DNA of 64,000 nt, from positions 496,001-560,000 of the forward strand of contig NW_027490118.1 in the NCBI RefSeq assembly GCF_050948175.1, written 5' to 3'. The translations under genes and the position numbers were made by a program. Source of the stretch: Xylocopa sonorina (Eukaryota; Arthropoda; Insecta; Hymenoptera; Apidae). Under the pieces are notes generated by a model. That model was not told where the DNA came from, did not search any database, and saw only the letters and a list, made by a program, of their open reading frames with translations. Positions 53,321 to 64,000 of this stretch are shown here, in pieces (positions within the stretch are counted from its first letter, which is position 1; each line of letters begins with the position of its first letter).

Positions 53321-55250
53321 CTAGTAAGTAAGTAAGTAGATTTTAATGCTCTATGCATCGCATTGGGATTGTTTGCTTCTTCGTTTAAAAACAGTGTGAA
53401 ACCTCCTCTTCATTGCTAAGGGATAGCGTTTCTGGGTGTCTACGTGTAGAAGCAATTGAGTTGAAATAATTCGTTCAACGCGATGTCCTATCTCATTTCA
53501 GTGCTTCCTCATAAGATATAATATTCAATACAACGTGTTGTGTTTATCTGCTTCTACACCCCCAAAGAGTGTGAATCCTACTTTTCCTTACAATGGGATA
53601 GTGTTTCTAGTTGTCTGCGTTTCAAAGCAACAGAGTACTCATGCTTCACGCTATGCCGTGGCGCATCTCTATCCAACGTTTCAAAGTATGTAAGCTGTAA
53701 TCTTATAAGCATAGCATTATGCTTATCTGCTTCTGCTCTTCAAAAGATTGTGAATTATACAGTCAATTACACTTCAAAAGGTTGTGAATTATACAGGGGA
53801 TGGGGCTTCATATTGTCTATGTGTCAAAGCAATGGAGTGCTTTTGCTCGATCCAATGCCATGGCGCATCTCGTTTCAATGTTTCAACGTAAGTAAGCTGT
53901 AATCTTCTAAGCATAACATTAAGTTTTTCTGCTTCTACATTTCAAAAGAGTGTAAATTCTGTAGTTGCTTGCAACGGGATAGCAATATGTAGAGTCTACC
54001 TGTCACCGAAATAGAGTTCTGATGCTCCATGCAATGCGATAGCACATTTCTTTTCAGCGATATAAAGTAAGTATGTTCTATGAATAGCATAACGCATCTG
54101 CTTCTGCACCTCAGATGATTGTAAATTCCATAATTCCTTGCAAGGAGAATGCGGCTCATAGTGTCTACGTGACAAGGTAGTAAAGTTCTGTGGCTACCTG
54201 CACTGCGTTGGCGCATCTCCTTTTAACGTTTCAATGCATGTAAGCTGTAACGTTCTATGCATTACATTATGCTTATCTGCTTCTGCATTCTTGCAGCGGG
54301 ATGACTTCTCAGTACAACGTTTCAATGTATGTATCTAGTAAGCTCCTATACAAGCCACTATGCTTACTTGGTTCTATATTACAATTGCATGCAATTTCTA
54401 CAGATCCACGTAATAGTTAGCTCTTCTAACTGTCAGTTTTACAAAGTAACTGACTTGCAAAGGACCATGCAACGCGATGACGCTTCTTAGTTCTACATTT
54501 CACAGTAAGTAAATTGTAAGGCTGTATGCAATGTAATTGTGCTTATATAACTATATTACCAGGCTGCGCACTACAATGTATGCAATTTCAACATATCCGT
54601 GCTACTCTATAGCTCTTCTAGGTGCAAGATTGTCAAAGCAATTGGCTACCAAAATTCCATGCAACGCGATCTAAAATCTTAGTTCTACGTTTCAATGTAT
54701 GAAAGTTGTAAGGTTCTTATACAGCGCATTCATGCTTACCTGGTGCTACGTTGTAAGGTATGTAATTTCAACGGATCCATGGAACTCTACCGCGCTTCTA
54801 AGTATCAACTTGTCTAAGTAATTGACAGCCAAATGTCCATGCAACGCGATGGTGCTTCTCTGTTCTACGATGAAGCTAAGTAAGTTATAAGGTTCTAACG
54901 CAATTATAATTACTAGTTTCTACATTACTATGTATGCTATTTCTACAGTTCCATGTAACTGCTTGCTCTTCTAACTGTCAAATTGACATAGTAATTGACT
55001 TCCAATGGTCCATCCAACGTGATGGCGCTTCTTAGTTCTACGTTTCAAGGTAAGCGAGTTGTAAGTATCTAAACAACGCAGTTATGTTTACCTGGTGCTA
55101 CGTTCCAAAATGTGCAATTTCTACAGATCCATGTAACTGTCACGCACTTCCAAGTGTCAACTTGTCAAAGTAATTGACTTCCGAAGTTTAATGCAACGCG
55201 ATGGCGCTTCTCAGTTCTACAATTCAAAGTTCTTCATCTAAACATGTCTA
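53321..55250 (+). repeat. Satellite, diverged variants, plus orientation
   Basis: Repeated ATGCTTATCTGCTTCTAC, CCATGCAACGCGATGGCGCTTCT and TTTCAATGTATGTAAGCTGTAA boxes at ~175-180-bp spacing. The orientation switch relative to the previous block marks the centre of inverted duplication 3 near 53.3 kb. Confidence 0.75.
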
Positions 55251-56556
55251 TAGGAATAGCACTTCATGATGTTCTGAGTACATATTTCAATTTATTATAT
55301 ATATTAATTCTTATCATATATTTTAGTTCATAATAGATTACCATCACTAAATACCCAATTACATCCAAAATCCTAATTAATTTTACATCATTTCATGATT
55401 TTCTAGTAATAAATATTTCATATTAGTATATATATTTATTCTTAACATATATTTTAGTTGATTGCTAATAGAATACCCCCTCTAAATAGTCCATTACATT
55501 TAAAATCCTATCTAATTTCGTACTATTTCATGATATTTTAAATAAATATTTCAAATCAGTGTGTATATATATATAGCATATTATATAGTATTATATATAT
55601 TTCAGTTAATTCTACATAAAATGTCCCTCTATGTACTACTTTACATCTAAAATCCTATCTAATTTCATATCATTTCATGCCGCTTTAGATAAATATTTCA
55701 AATTGGTATAAATATTTGCAGACAACATTTATTTTTGTTAATTGTAAAAAGAATTTCGCCTCGAAACGTTACATTACATCTAAAATTGTACCTCATTATA
55801 TATCATTTCATGGTATTTTAAATAAATATTTCAAATTAGTGCACATATTTGCATTTATTATATATTTTAGTTAATTGTATACAGAATATCCTCTCTGAGT
55901 ACACTATATCGTCTAAACTCCTACCTAATTTTGTTTCATTTCATAATGTCCTAAGTAAATATTTCAAATTAGTATATATATTTACACATATTGTATATTT
56001 TATTTAATTGGATATAGAAGACTCCTATCAATGATCCACTACATTCAAAATCCTATGTAATTTTATATTATTTCATGACGCTTTAAGCAATTATTTCAAA
56101 TTATTATATATACTTCAAATTAACATGTTTTAGTTAATCCTAAGTAGAATATCCTCTAAACACTCCATTGTATCTAAAAGCTTATCTAATTTTGTATCAT
56201 TTCTTGACATTTTATATATATCTTATCATGTATTATAGTCGATTCTAAATAGAATATCCTCACTAAATACTCCAATACATCCATATGATGTGTTAAATAA
56301 ATATTTCAAATTAGTATATATGTTTACACTTATAATAAATTTTATTTAAGTGTATATATAATATCCCCTCCAAATGCTCTATTACACCTAAAATCCTATC
56401 TAGTTTTATATCATTCCATACTGTTTTAATTAGTTATATCAAATTGGTACATACACTTAGACTTATCATATATTTTAATTAAATGCAAATAGAATATTCC
56501 CCGAAACACCAATTACATTTAAAATCACATCTAATTTTATGTCATTTCGTGATGTT
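55251..56556 (-). repeat. ~130-bp AT-rich tandem repeat, right block
   Basis: Around ten units with ATCCTATCTAATTTTATATCATTTCATG, then AAATATTTCAAATTAGTATATAT and ATATATTTTAGTTAATT. Longer than the left block (about six units), so the array changed size after duplication. A further unit beyond pB3 spans 58312-58560. Confidence 0.85.
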
Positions 56557-56560
56557 CTAA

Positions 56561-58311
56561 CCCTTTCACTGCGGACACCGGTTATAATCGGCGGCCGCGC
56601 GAAGTGCTGTGCGTACGGCTGCCGGCTATAGTCGATGTTCACGAGACCTGCCGTGTGTACGAGTGCAGACTATAGTCGGAGCCGCGTGATCACCTACGCT
56701 GACTCCGTTGGTAAAACAGAATCTACCGTATTGGTAGAATATCTTTTGAATCTAGTGACTCGTACTATATTAAAACCTGCTAAACACATATTCGGCATGC
56801 GATGTATTTGTAAGGCACAAAACTATAATAAAAACAGGGATTATAATATAAAATCTCTCTTGCACCGATATAAGTCGGACAACGTGTAGGTTGAATAGAT
56901 TATTGTCGACTTTTATAGTTGAGGTCAATTCTGAGGTTATAAATGTTTATCTGAAAATTTTAGTTTTAGGTTTGCGTAAAATTTGCTTTTTATTTTTTAT
57001 TTGCACCCTCCTTAGAATTTGTGGACGGAGTTCAAATAGAATTCAATTTTTGATTGGATTATGTGATTACAAATATGATACCGAGAGTGAAAACGAAGAT
57101 AACTTCGCTCAGCACTAAAAAAGAAGGTATATATGTAATATCTCAGACTCAGAAGTAGAGAACGAGAGAGACAATAACGACGATTACGATTCCTGGACGT
57201 CAAACACATTCATCCCTAAGTTACATCCATTTACCCCAGAAAATACAGAAATTATACCAAACATTATCGGATCAGAAATAGCAATTCATTAATTTAAACT
57301 TTTTGCTTCAGACGAGTTCGTGCAATTTATTTTAAATGAAACAAATGACTATTGGGGAAAAAAAACAATAATATGAAAGATGGTGAAGCGACAACGCTAT
57401 CCGAAATATCCTGCTTTCTTGCTGTGTCATTCCTAATGACATGCAACAAAAAGTTGTCCTTAGGGGAATACTGGAGAAACTGGGGAAATACTGGAATACT
57501 TCTATATAAAGGGCGGCTTTGATTCGAACAATACATTCCTTCGAAAAGAAGTAGACTTGGGATAAAATGGTGTATTCTTTGTGATTGTCGAACTGGTTTT
57601 GTACAAGACCTTATAGTTTATGCCGGGTCATCGACTATAATCAACAGCCAAAATAAGAAAATTGGAAGATCGGGAACAATAGTAGAAGCATTAATGGCGC
57701 CTTAACTAGGAAAGGAACATACAGTTTACCTTGATAATTGGCATTCAAGTCCAGCCTTGTTTAACTTACTATATAATAATCATACAAATGCGTGCGGGAC
57801 CGTAGTAAAAAAGCGACAAGGGATACCAAAGATTACTGATAAACTGAGAAAAGGAGGGGCATCTTCCCGGTCAACTAAAAATTTATTAGTTGTGAAATGG
57901 CTAGATAAAAAAGAAGTATATATGCTATCCACTATGCATACTTTAGAGTATACAGCGGTTGTTAGGCATGGAGGAAACAAAATTATTCAAAAACGCCTAT
58001 GCTTAATTAATCATAATATTTGTATGCGTTGTGTCGACAAAGCAGACATGGTGACAAGCACTATAAATTCGACACGGAAATCTCTAAAATGGTACCATCA
58101 ATGTTCTTCATTTGCTGGACACATGCGTATGGAATGCATATTGCCTTTATAAGCATAACACAAGAAAACCAGTAGCTATGGCTAAATTTCACTTGATTAT
58201 AGAAGTAAGTGCGAACATCGAAGCCTACAGGTGCGTAGTGTGCACACTGCACGGCGCGGTGCCCCGATCAGTGTCGCTACTCCCTTGGAACGGACTGCCG
58301 TAGCGAAGAAG
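56561..58311 (+). mobile_element. piggyBac-like element pB3 (internally deleted copy of pB2's insertion)
   Basis: Left end CCCTTTCACTGCGGACACC after CTAA (56557-56560, decayed TTAA); right end CGGACTGCCGTAGCGAAGAAG at 58311. Sub-terminal GGCTATAGTCGATGTT and GACTATAGTCGGAGCC near 56622 and 56670. Flanks match those of pB2 in reverse, so this is the same insertion duplicated. 1751 bp against 2396 bp for pB2. Confidence 0.88.
57040..58140 (+). pseudogene. piggyBac transposase (pB3), internally deleted
   Basis: Acidic N-terminus (57070-57250) and the C-terminal part of the core, 57757-58152 (KKRQGIPKITDKLRKGGASSRSTKNLLVVKWLDKKEV ... MRCVDKADMVTSTINSTRKSLKWY, third Asp). A deletion near 57460-57510 fuses LSLGEYW directly to LLYKGRL, removing the DRYFKLL...CIDES block and thus the first catalytic Asp. 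VYLDNWHSSPAL near 57727 keeps the second Asp. The C-terminal cysteine-rich domain is also missing. Confidence 0.85.
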
Positions 58312-58559
58312 AGAAATAAATATTTCTGGTTAGTGTATATATTTAAAAACATCATGAACTTTCTATAAATGTAAATTAAATGTCCCCTCCAAATACTACG
58401 ATACTTCTAATACCCTACCTACCTAATTATATATCGTTTCACGATATTTTGCATAAACATTTCAATTTGGTGTATATAATTACACATATAATATATCTCA
58501 GCTATTTGTGAATAGAATATACTACCGCCCCTATAATGCTTCATTAGCTTTAATCATCT

Positions 58560-58768
58560 ATGCAATGCATTATGCTTACCTGCTTCTACACTTCTAAAGA
58601 ATATGAATTTTACAGATCCATCAACTGCGTGGCGTTTCATAGTGTCCGTGTTTGAAGGCCGAAGAGTTCTACTGCTCCATGCAATGCGATGGCACATCTA
58701 ATTTCCACGTTTCCTAGTAAGCAAGTTGTTATGTTCTATGTATAGCATTATGCTTATGTGCTTCTACA
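58560..58768 (+). repeat. Satellite fragment
   Basis: CAATGCATTATGCTTACCTGCTTCTACACTTC through GCGATGGCACATCTAATTTCC, then a second unit start. Its end is shared with 45078. Confidence 0.75.
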
Positions 58769-59765
58769 CTTTAAAATTTTCGTTTCTTCTAGACACCAAC
58801 TGGCCTGGAAGCTTGTGACAGAAAACAAACTGAACACATTTATTGATGCTCTGCTTATATTGGTTGTAACGCCCCAATCTGAAATTAAATTACGTTGGTC
58901 TCAAAAGGATATGTATACAAACGATCGAATAAAAAACGCGATGAAGTGCGATCGGTTTATATCGATACTTAGATATTTACATTTCACCATTATTTCCACG
59001 GCTAAGACTGAGGACCATTTGTACAAGCTTAGAATTATTCGTAACGCAATTTCCCACACTATCAAAATTACTGTTAAGGCTTGTAAAAATGTTGTAATCG
59101 ACGAAACCATGGTTTCGTGGTGAGGACGCGTCAGTTTTTGACAATATATCCCAGGAAAGCGTCATAAATATGGTATAAGACATTGTAATCTGTGCCTTCC
59201 GCAAGGATACATCCACAATATTCTTATTTACGCCGGAAAAAATGCAACAGAATAGTGAAAGCACATGCGCATGCTGTAGTTGTGACGTTGGAAGTTGAAT
59301 TATTATTTGGAAGCCGCGTATTATACGCAGATAATTTTCATAATAGTGACACTGGCCGAGGAATTTCTGCAAAAAGGAACCTTTATTTGTGGTACAGTAA
59401 AAATCAATAAAAAATTTCTCCTGCTGCAGGCCAAATGGAAACAGCAACGGGGTGGCTTTATGAGTTTTCAAAATCGGAGCGGAGGTAAATTTTTAAAGTA
59501 GACGGATAAAAGGCCGGTATGTATGGTAGCAACTTCTCAAAACCACAAATGTGTTATTGTTCAGGGTAGTAATAATAAGATAAAGCCGGACATAGTGTTC
59601 CATTATAACAATGCTATGAAGGGGTTTGACCATCAGGCCAGATGTCTTCTTCTCATACTTGATTACGCAGCATAGTAAAGTGGTATAGAAAAATAGTTAT
59701 CGAATTAGTATGCGAAACTTCTCTCGTTAATGCCTGTTATATACATAGAAAATGGAGTACCAAAG
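58769..59765 (+). pseudogene. pB-old paralogue (piggyBac-like transposase, no nested insertion)
   Basis: 58758-59123 gives NKLNTFIDALLILVVTP, KDMYTNDRIKNAMKCDRFISILRYLHFTII, TEDHLYKLRIIRNAI and CKNVVIDETMVSW (first catalytic Asp), followed by a stop. 59125-59500 continues FLTIYPRKRHKYGI, CLPQGYIHNILIYAGKN, EFLQKGTFICGTVKINKK; then CMVATSQNHK. Truncated at about 59765, before the cysteine-rich domain. Same orientation and left junction as 45079, so a direct segmental duplicate; it preserves the empty TTAA used by pB4 (59072-59075). Confidence 0.85.
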
Positions 59766-59935
59766 GTACCAAACACTGCGAACACCCTTGTCTACCTCGT
59801 ACCAGTGATTTCGTCCTGCCAAAAGGCGCAGTCATAGCCCATCACCTCAATGGGTATTCTTTCAATTCAGGGATCCGACTTTAGCAGAACCTGTATTCTA
59901 CTTTTAAGCCTCTTACACATATATATGTTGCAGAA
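59766..59935. other. Unassigned sequence
   Basis: Not satellite and not pB-old. Leads without a visible break into the ORF at 59936. Confidence 0.35.
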
Positions 59936-60126
59936 ATGGCAGACATAGAGAATGAAGCCTCGGACGCAGAAGTCCCTGGCCCTGGGGCCTCTGTGGCGGA
60001 CGTGTCCGCTATGGATGGGAGGGCCACAGATGACGACACTGGCATGACCCCGGACTATGATTCTGGTCAACGAGTGGACCTCCCTCTGAACGGGCAGATT
60101 AAATGTGCCATATGTCAATCAGAGGG
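59936..60126 (+). other. Orphan ORF start with a CxxC pair
   Basis: About 63 codons beginning MADIENEASDAEVPGPGAS, acidic, ending QIKCAICQSEG where LINE B2's 3' terminus intervenes (60127). The CAIC pair resembles the start of a C2H2 or CCHC finger as in the N-terminal regions of some R2-type LINEs or gag proteins, but the rest is missing. Most likely the 5' end of an unidentified retroelement ORF. No recognised family. Confidence 0.35.
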
Positions 60127-61307
60127 GAGTATTCTGAACCCGGCCCCGGGAGGGGGCGCGAGCCTGCTACCACGCCACTAGGGCATACGCGAATATGCTT
60201 CCCATCCACTTGCCAACGAATACCCGTCCTCTGGATCGGGAGAGGAAAAACCCAGCAGTGCCGCGGCGATCGTTTTCCCGCGGTGTGAGCCCTTCAGTTA
60301 CCCCTGCGCTCGATCGAGACCATGGTCTCGGTCGGCCGCCGGGGCATCCGCGGGGACCTCGAGGAGGCGGGCTCACTGCGTGCTCGCGTGCACGCACACC
60401 CTGACCCTGTCTAATGCCCTACCTACTGAACGAGACTGAGTTCGCGGAGGAGGGAAAGCGCTCGATGGGGACGGCTGACTGCGAAGGTTGCAGCGCCGCC
60501 CCGCCTTGCCCTGGCGCTCCGACAACGCCAGGGTGAACGGTTTCCAAGTTTGGAAGGGGGGGGGAAGTACGGAGGTACGGTCTCCGATATTTATTTATAT
60601 TTACGATGGAGTAAGCCTACTCCAAGAACCTTTTGAGCCAGAAAGATTCCTGGCAGAAGTCGGCGAGCGCGGAGGAGGCCTCTGGTGACGACACCAAATA
60701 TGGTGCCGCTTCCGGCCAATTCCACTTATCCGCCGGGACAAAAGAACGAAGAAATTCCCTCTGCGGATCAAAAATCACATGTCGGGTTATCGACAACGGT
60801 GTACCCCGAGAGGCGAGCCATAAAATTGCCGTGCCGCGACAATACCTGCGTGGTATCGGTTCTGCGTGGTTCGGCTTCAGCCAGCCGGCGGCCAACCTCT
60901 CCCGGACGTCTTTAAAGAAAGCGAACGTTGTGCGGCCTTTGTGGGAATTCGTCCACGAAGTTTGCCACATGTTCGTCGCCTCTTCCTTTACTCTTTTCAC
61001 ACCGTCATCTAGTCCGCTTTGAATGACGGTGTCCCCGATCTTGGCGTTTTTCCCTCTACAAAGATTGTAGAAGGCTCTATGCTGCTGGACGACGATGTCG
61101 ACGGGGGTCGCGCCGGCCACCACGCACGCACCCTTCCACGATATCCGGCTGTAAGCGCCGGTAACCGCGATCAGGGCGTGACGTTGCGCGGACATGAACA
61201 CCCTTAACTCCCTCTCCGTACACAGGTCGACCCACCCCGCGAAGGCATATGCCACCATGGGGATGAGCACTCCCCTGTAAATGCCGGAGAGCGAGCCGAA
61301 GCGGAGC
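60127..61307 (-). mobile_element. 5'-truncated R1-clade LINE, copy B2
   Basis: The 3' terminus, in plus orientation GAGTATTCTGAACC at 60127, is identical to B1's. The body matches the reverse complement of about 27430-28574 of B1. Truncated at about 61307, joining inverted satellite. No target duplication was found. Confidence 0.88.
60617..61307 (-). pseudogene. LINE B2 ORF2 C-terminal part
   Basis: Reads RFGSLSGIYRGVLIPMVAYAFAGW, RALIAVTGAYSRISWKGACVV-like, DIVVQQHRAFYNLCRGKNAKIGDTVIQSGLDDGVKRVKEEATN as in B1. A ~50-nt deletion near 60780 removes the CCHC knuckle. It ends with ~25 extra residues (SSALADFCQESFWLKRFLE) that B1 has lost. The ATG-initiated ORF in the track reaches into satellite and its first ~45 residues are not element-derived. 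Confidence 0.85.
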
Positions 61308-62950
61308 ACGTTTGGAGTATAGACGGGATATACATAACGCGTTGCATTGATATTACATCTTATCATGGGACACAGGAATGAGATGCTATATCGCGTTCTA
61401 TGAAGAACTAGAGCTCTATTTCTTCGAAACGTGTACATCTGTGATCGCTACTCCGTAGCAAGGAAGCGTGGCGTTTACATTCTCTTCAAGTGTAGATGAG
61501 ATATACATAACGCGTTGCACTGAATATTGCATCTTATCATGAGACATAAAAGTGAGATACTATATCGCGTTTTATAAATGGTTAGAACCCTATTGCATCG
61601 ATACGTAGACATCCAGAAACGCCATTCCGTCGAAAGGAAGTGTGGCATTTTCATTGTTTTGAAGTGTAGACGAGATATACATAACGCCTTGCATTGAATA
61701 TTACATCTTATCGTGAGACATGGAAATGAGATGCGATATCGCTTTCTATAAAGTATTAGAACTCCATTACTTCGATGCATACACATCTAGAAACGACATT
61801 CTGCCGCAATGAAAAGTGCAATTTACGTTCCTTTGAGGTGTTGACGAGTTATACACAACGCGTTGCATTGAATATAACATCATATCATGAGGCATAGAAA
61901 TGACATGCGGTACCGCGTTTTATGAAGCTCTAAAACTCTGTAGCTTCGACATGTAGACATTTAAAAACGGTATTCCGTAATGAGGAATTGTGGCATTTAC
62001 ATTCCTTTGAAGGGTAGACGAGAAATACCTAACGCCTTGCATTGAATACTGCATATCATCGTGAGACGTAGAAATGAGATACGATATCGCGTTTTATGCA
62101 GAACTCGAACTCTATTGCTTCGTTACGTAGACACCTAGGAACGCTATTTCGTCAGAAGGAAGTGTGGGATTTACTTTCTTTTGAAGTGTAGACGAGATAT
62201 ACATGATCCGTTGCACTGGATATTACATCTTATCATGAGACATAGAAATGAAATGCGATATCGCTTAATATGAACGATTAGAACTCTATTCCATCGATAC
62301 GCAGACATCTAGGAACGCTATTACATCGCAAGGAAACGTGGGATGTATATTCTTTTGACGTGCTGACGAGATATACATAACGCGTTGCATTGAATATTAC
62401 ATCTTATCAGGAGTCATTGAAATGAGATTCGATATCGCGTTTTACAAAGGGATAGAACTCTATTGCTTCGATACATAGACATCTATAAACGCTGTTCCTT
62501 AGCAAGGAAGAGTTGCGTTTACATTCTTTTGAAGCATCGATGAGATATACATAGCGCGTTATATTGAATGTTACATATTATCATGAACCATAGAAATGAG
62601 ATGCGTTATTGCGTTTTATGATGCATTACAACTCTATTATTTCGATGCGTAGAAACGTCATCCCGTAGCAAGGAAGTGTGGGATTTACATCTTTTGGAGT
62701 GTAGATGCGGATACGCAAAACGAGTTGCATTGTACATTACATTATATCACGAAGCATTGAAATGAGATGTCACATCGCGTCGAATGAAGTATTAGAACTC
62801 TATTGCTTCAACTTGTAGACATCTACAAACACTATCCCTTTGCAAGGGTGTGTGGAGTTTACATTCATTGGAAGTGTAGAATAGATAAACGTAACGCGTT
62901 GCATTGAATATTACATCTTACATTAAACATTAATTTAAAATCGCAATATC
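61308..62950 (-). repeat. ~175-bp satellite array, inverted, block 5
   Basis: Nine units, marked AACGCGTTGCATTGAATATTACATCTTATCATGAGACAT at ~175-bp spacing (about 61337, 61520, 61690, 61862, 62035, 62210, 62385, 62560, 62735). Partner of 4086-4801 in inverted duplication 2. Confidence 0.9.
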
Positions 62951-64000
62951 GCTATGAATGTAGTTTCTTACTATATAAAGCGAAACATTTAGATTTGTTT
63001 ATAATCTAATGGAATTTAATTACCATTTGATTCAAATTGACAATGCTAATCTTCCATAGTTCAACAGTTTTGTGAGCTGTCCTCAGGAATCCACAGCTCA
63101 GTACTTGTAAAATGGAGGACAAACGAACAGCCTAACCAAACGAAATCAAACCGATTTTTCAATACTAATATTATCATGTTTAACTTATCCTGCAAACTAT
63201 TAAAATGCCCATAGAATAGTGCTTGTTCACTTTCTTCCACCACTGTTTACAATACGTATGTTTCATTTACTATGAAAAACGTAGGTATTATCGCATTTCT
63301 TTACTTTTTGTAACCTTCAATGGCTTCATGTGACAGGTCGTTGAACTCGTTTTAAAATGCTCTATCGTATTACGGAAGAATGAACATAGCAATTCATTTT
63401 AAGAAATGGAGGTGACCTTCAAATGCCCAACATACCTCCACTTCCAAAAATCTATTTTCATTAACAGATGGGTCTTTTGTGTTGTGCAATTTTATATCAG
63501 AAAATCTTTTATATCTGTCCAATCCTGTATATTGTTATGAATGTGTCCAGCAAGGCAACGATGAACAGAGTTAAATTTAATATTACGATGTTTATTATAC
63601 TATTTATAATATATTTGTTTTTCTGGAATTTAGCCAAAAAACAGTGTTCACGATGTCGGCAGATGAATGTATTTGCCTTAGGATTCCAAGAGCTGACAAT
63701 TTCGAAAGTAGAATATTTCTTTACTCCGCTAACCAAATCATTGCAAACGTTAAGTATAGTGCGTGTCATTCAAAACAGTCAGATGCAAATTACGATACGA
63801 CGGTTCTGAGAAATGGTACGTGTCACTCTTTTTTAATTTCCGTTTTTTAGTCAGAGGAAATTTAATTGAAATATCCGCAAAATTTAAGGACAAAAAAGTT
63901 ATTATAATCTTACGCAACATATATGATGGTGATAAAGGATAAGTATACGGAACTGAAAATGGAAAGTAACGAGCAGAAAAAGAAACTGATAGAACTGCAA
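62951..64000 (-). repeat. Right arm of inverted duplication 2, with ~660-bp extra segment
   Basis: 62951-63220 and 63886-64000 match 3680-4085 in reverse complement. 63221-63885 is present only here. A plus-strand ORF of 113 codons (63468-63809) within the extra segment has one predicted hydrophobic stretch (ITMFIILFIIYLFFWNLA), but no recognised family and no start-context or neighbour evidence of a gene. The window ends inside the duplication. Confidence 0.75.

Larger units (their letters stand above)
54290..58715 (-). repeat. Right arm of inverted duplication 3
   Basis: Partner of 48285-52460. Strong anchors: 55170-55270 (AATTGACTTCCGAAGTTTAA, TTCTTCATCTAAACATGTCT) with 51880-51970, and 58510-58710 with 48300-48480. 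Confidence 0.85.

Noticed and set aside
1..64000. tRNA genes, intact host genes, prokaryotic operons
   Set aside because: Looked for on both strands; no cloverleaf with an intact B-box, no multi-domain host protein, and no operon-like organisation were seen by eye. A tRNAscan or Infernal search would be decisive.

Overview
This is eukaryotic, almost certainly insect, repeat DNA. I see no intact host protein-coding gene. The evidence is TTAGG/CCTAA-type tracts (the ancestral insect telomere repeat), an arthropod-like 18S rRNA fragment with its upstream spacer, and a transposon load typical of insects: BEL/Pao LTR, R1-clade LINEs and piggyBac. The mix of imperfect TTAGG tracts, satellites and R1-clade elements suggests a hymenopteran (ant-like) heterochromatic or subtelomeric 'TE island'. 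The species assignment is inference only.

Layout. 1-4.1 kb: one arm of two inverted segmental duplications (partners at 33.1-43.1 kb and 61.3-64 kb), with no gene. 4.1-14.0 kb: a ~175-bp satellite interrupted by a 5'-truncated BEL/Pao retrotransposon (4802-~9512) and a piggyBac element (10170-12507, TTAA on both sides). 14.0-17.6 kb: unassigned sequence with a ~49-bp tandem array, then ribosomal spacer with sub-repeats and a truncated 18S rRNA pseudogene. 17.9-28.7 kb: a nested stack. An R1-clade LINE (here 'A1', minus strand), whose 3' end abuts a CCTAA tract, contains (i) a ~900-bp TIR element and (ii) a ~6.5-kb second R1-clade LINE ('B1', plus strand, 15-bp perfect target duplication); B1's own 5' region contains a 5'-truncated A copy ('A3', 13-bp target duplication). 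28.7-31.8 kb: an array of TGACGTCA/CCGGAA motifs and a third LINE ('C1') with a three-zinc-knuckle ORF1 and a 3'-truncated ORF2. 32.2-33.1 kb: a fold-back element.

33.1-43.1 kb: the second arm of the first inverted duplication, carrying a near-full-length A element ('A2', minus) embedded in CCTAA-like sequence. The left-hand arm (1-3.7 kb) lacks it and so shows the pre-integration locus. 43.6-44.6 kb: decayed C copy. 44.6-59.8 kb: satellites, an AT-rich ~130-bp tandem repeat, and two piggyBac lineages. One piggyBac (45388-~47345) sits in an older one at a TTAA that is preserved empty in a paralogous copy near 59070. Two other piggyBac copies (48669-51064 and 56561-58311) are one ancestral insertion duplicated in an inverted repeat of ~4.3 kb arms. 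59.9-61.3 kb: an orphan ORF start joined to a 5'-truncated B copy ('B2'). 61.3-64 kb: inverted satellite and the partner of 3.7-4.1 kb.

The elements do not form a pathway. The value of the window is stratigraphy: nested insertions with exact target duplications and paralogous empty sites let the order of events be read. The best candidate for something new is LINE family A: R1-clade, with a conserved 3'-terminal stem-loop and repeated association with TTAGG/CCTAA tracts, as expected of a telomere-repeat-targeting element. Element labels A, B, C, pB1-pB4 and pB-old are mine. Alignments were made by eye; no identity percentages were computed.
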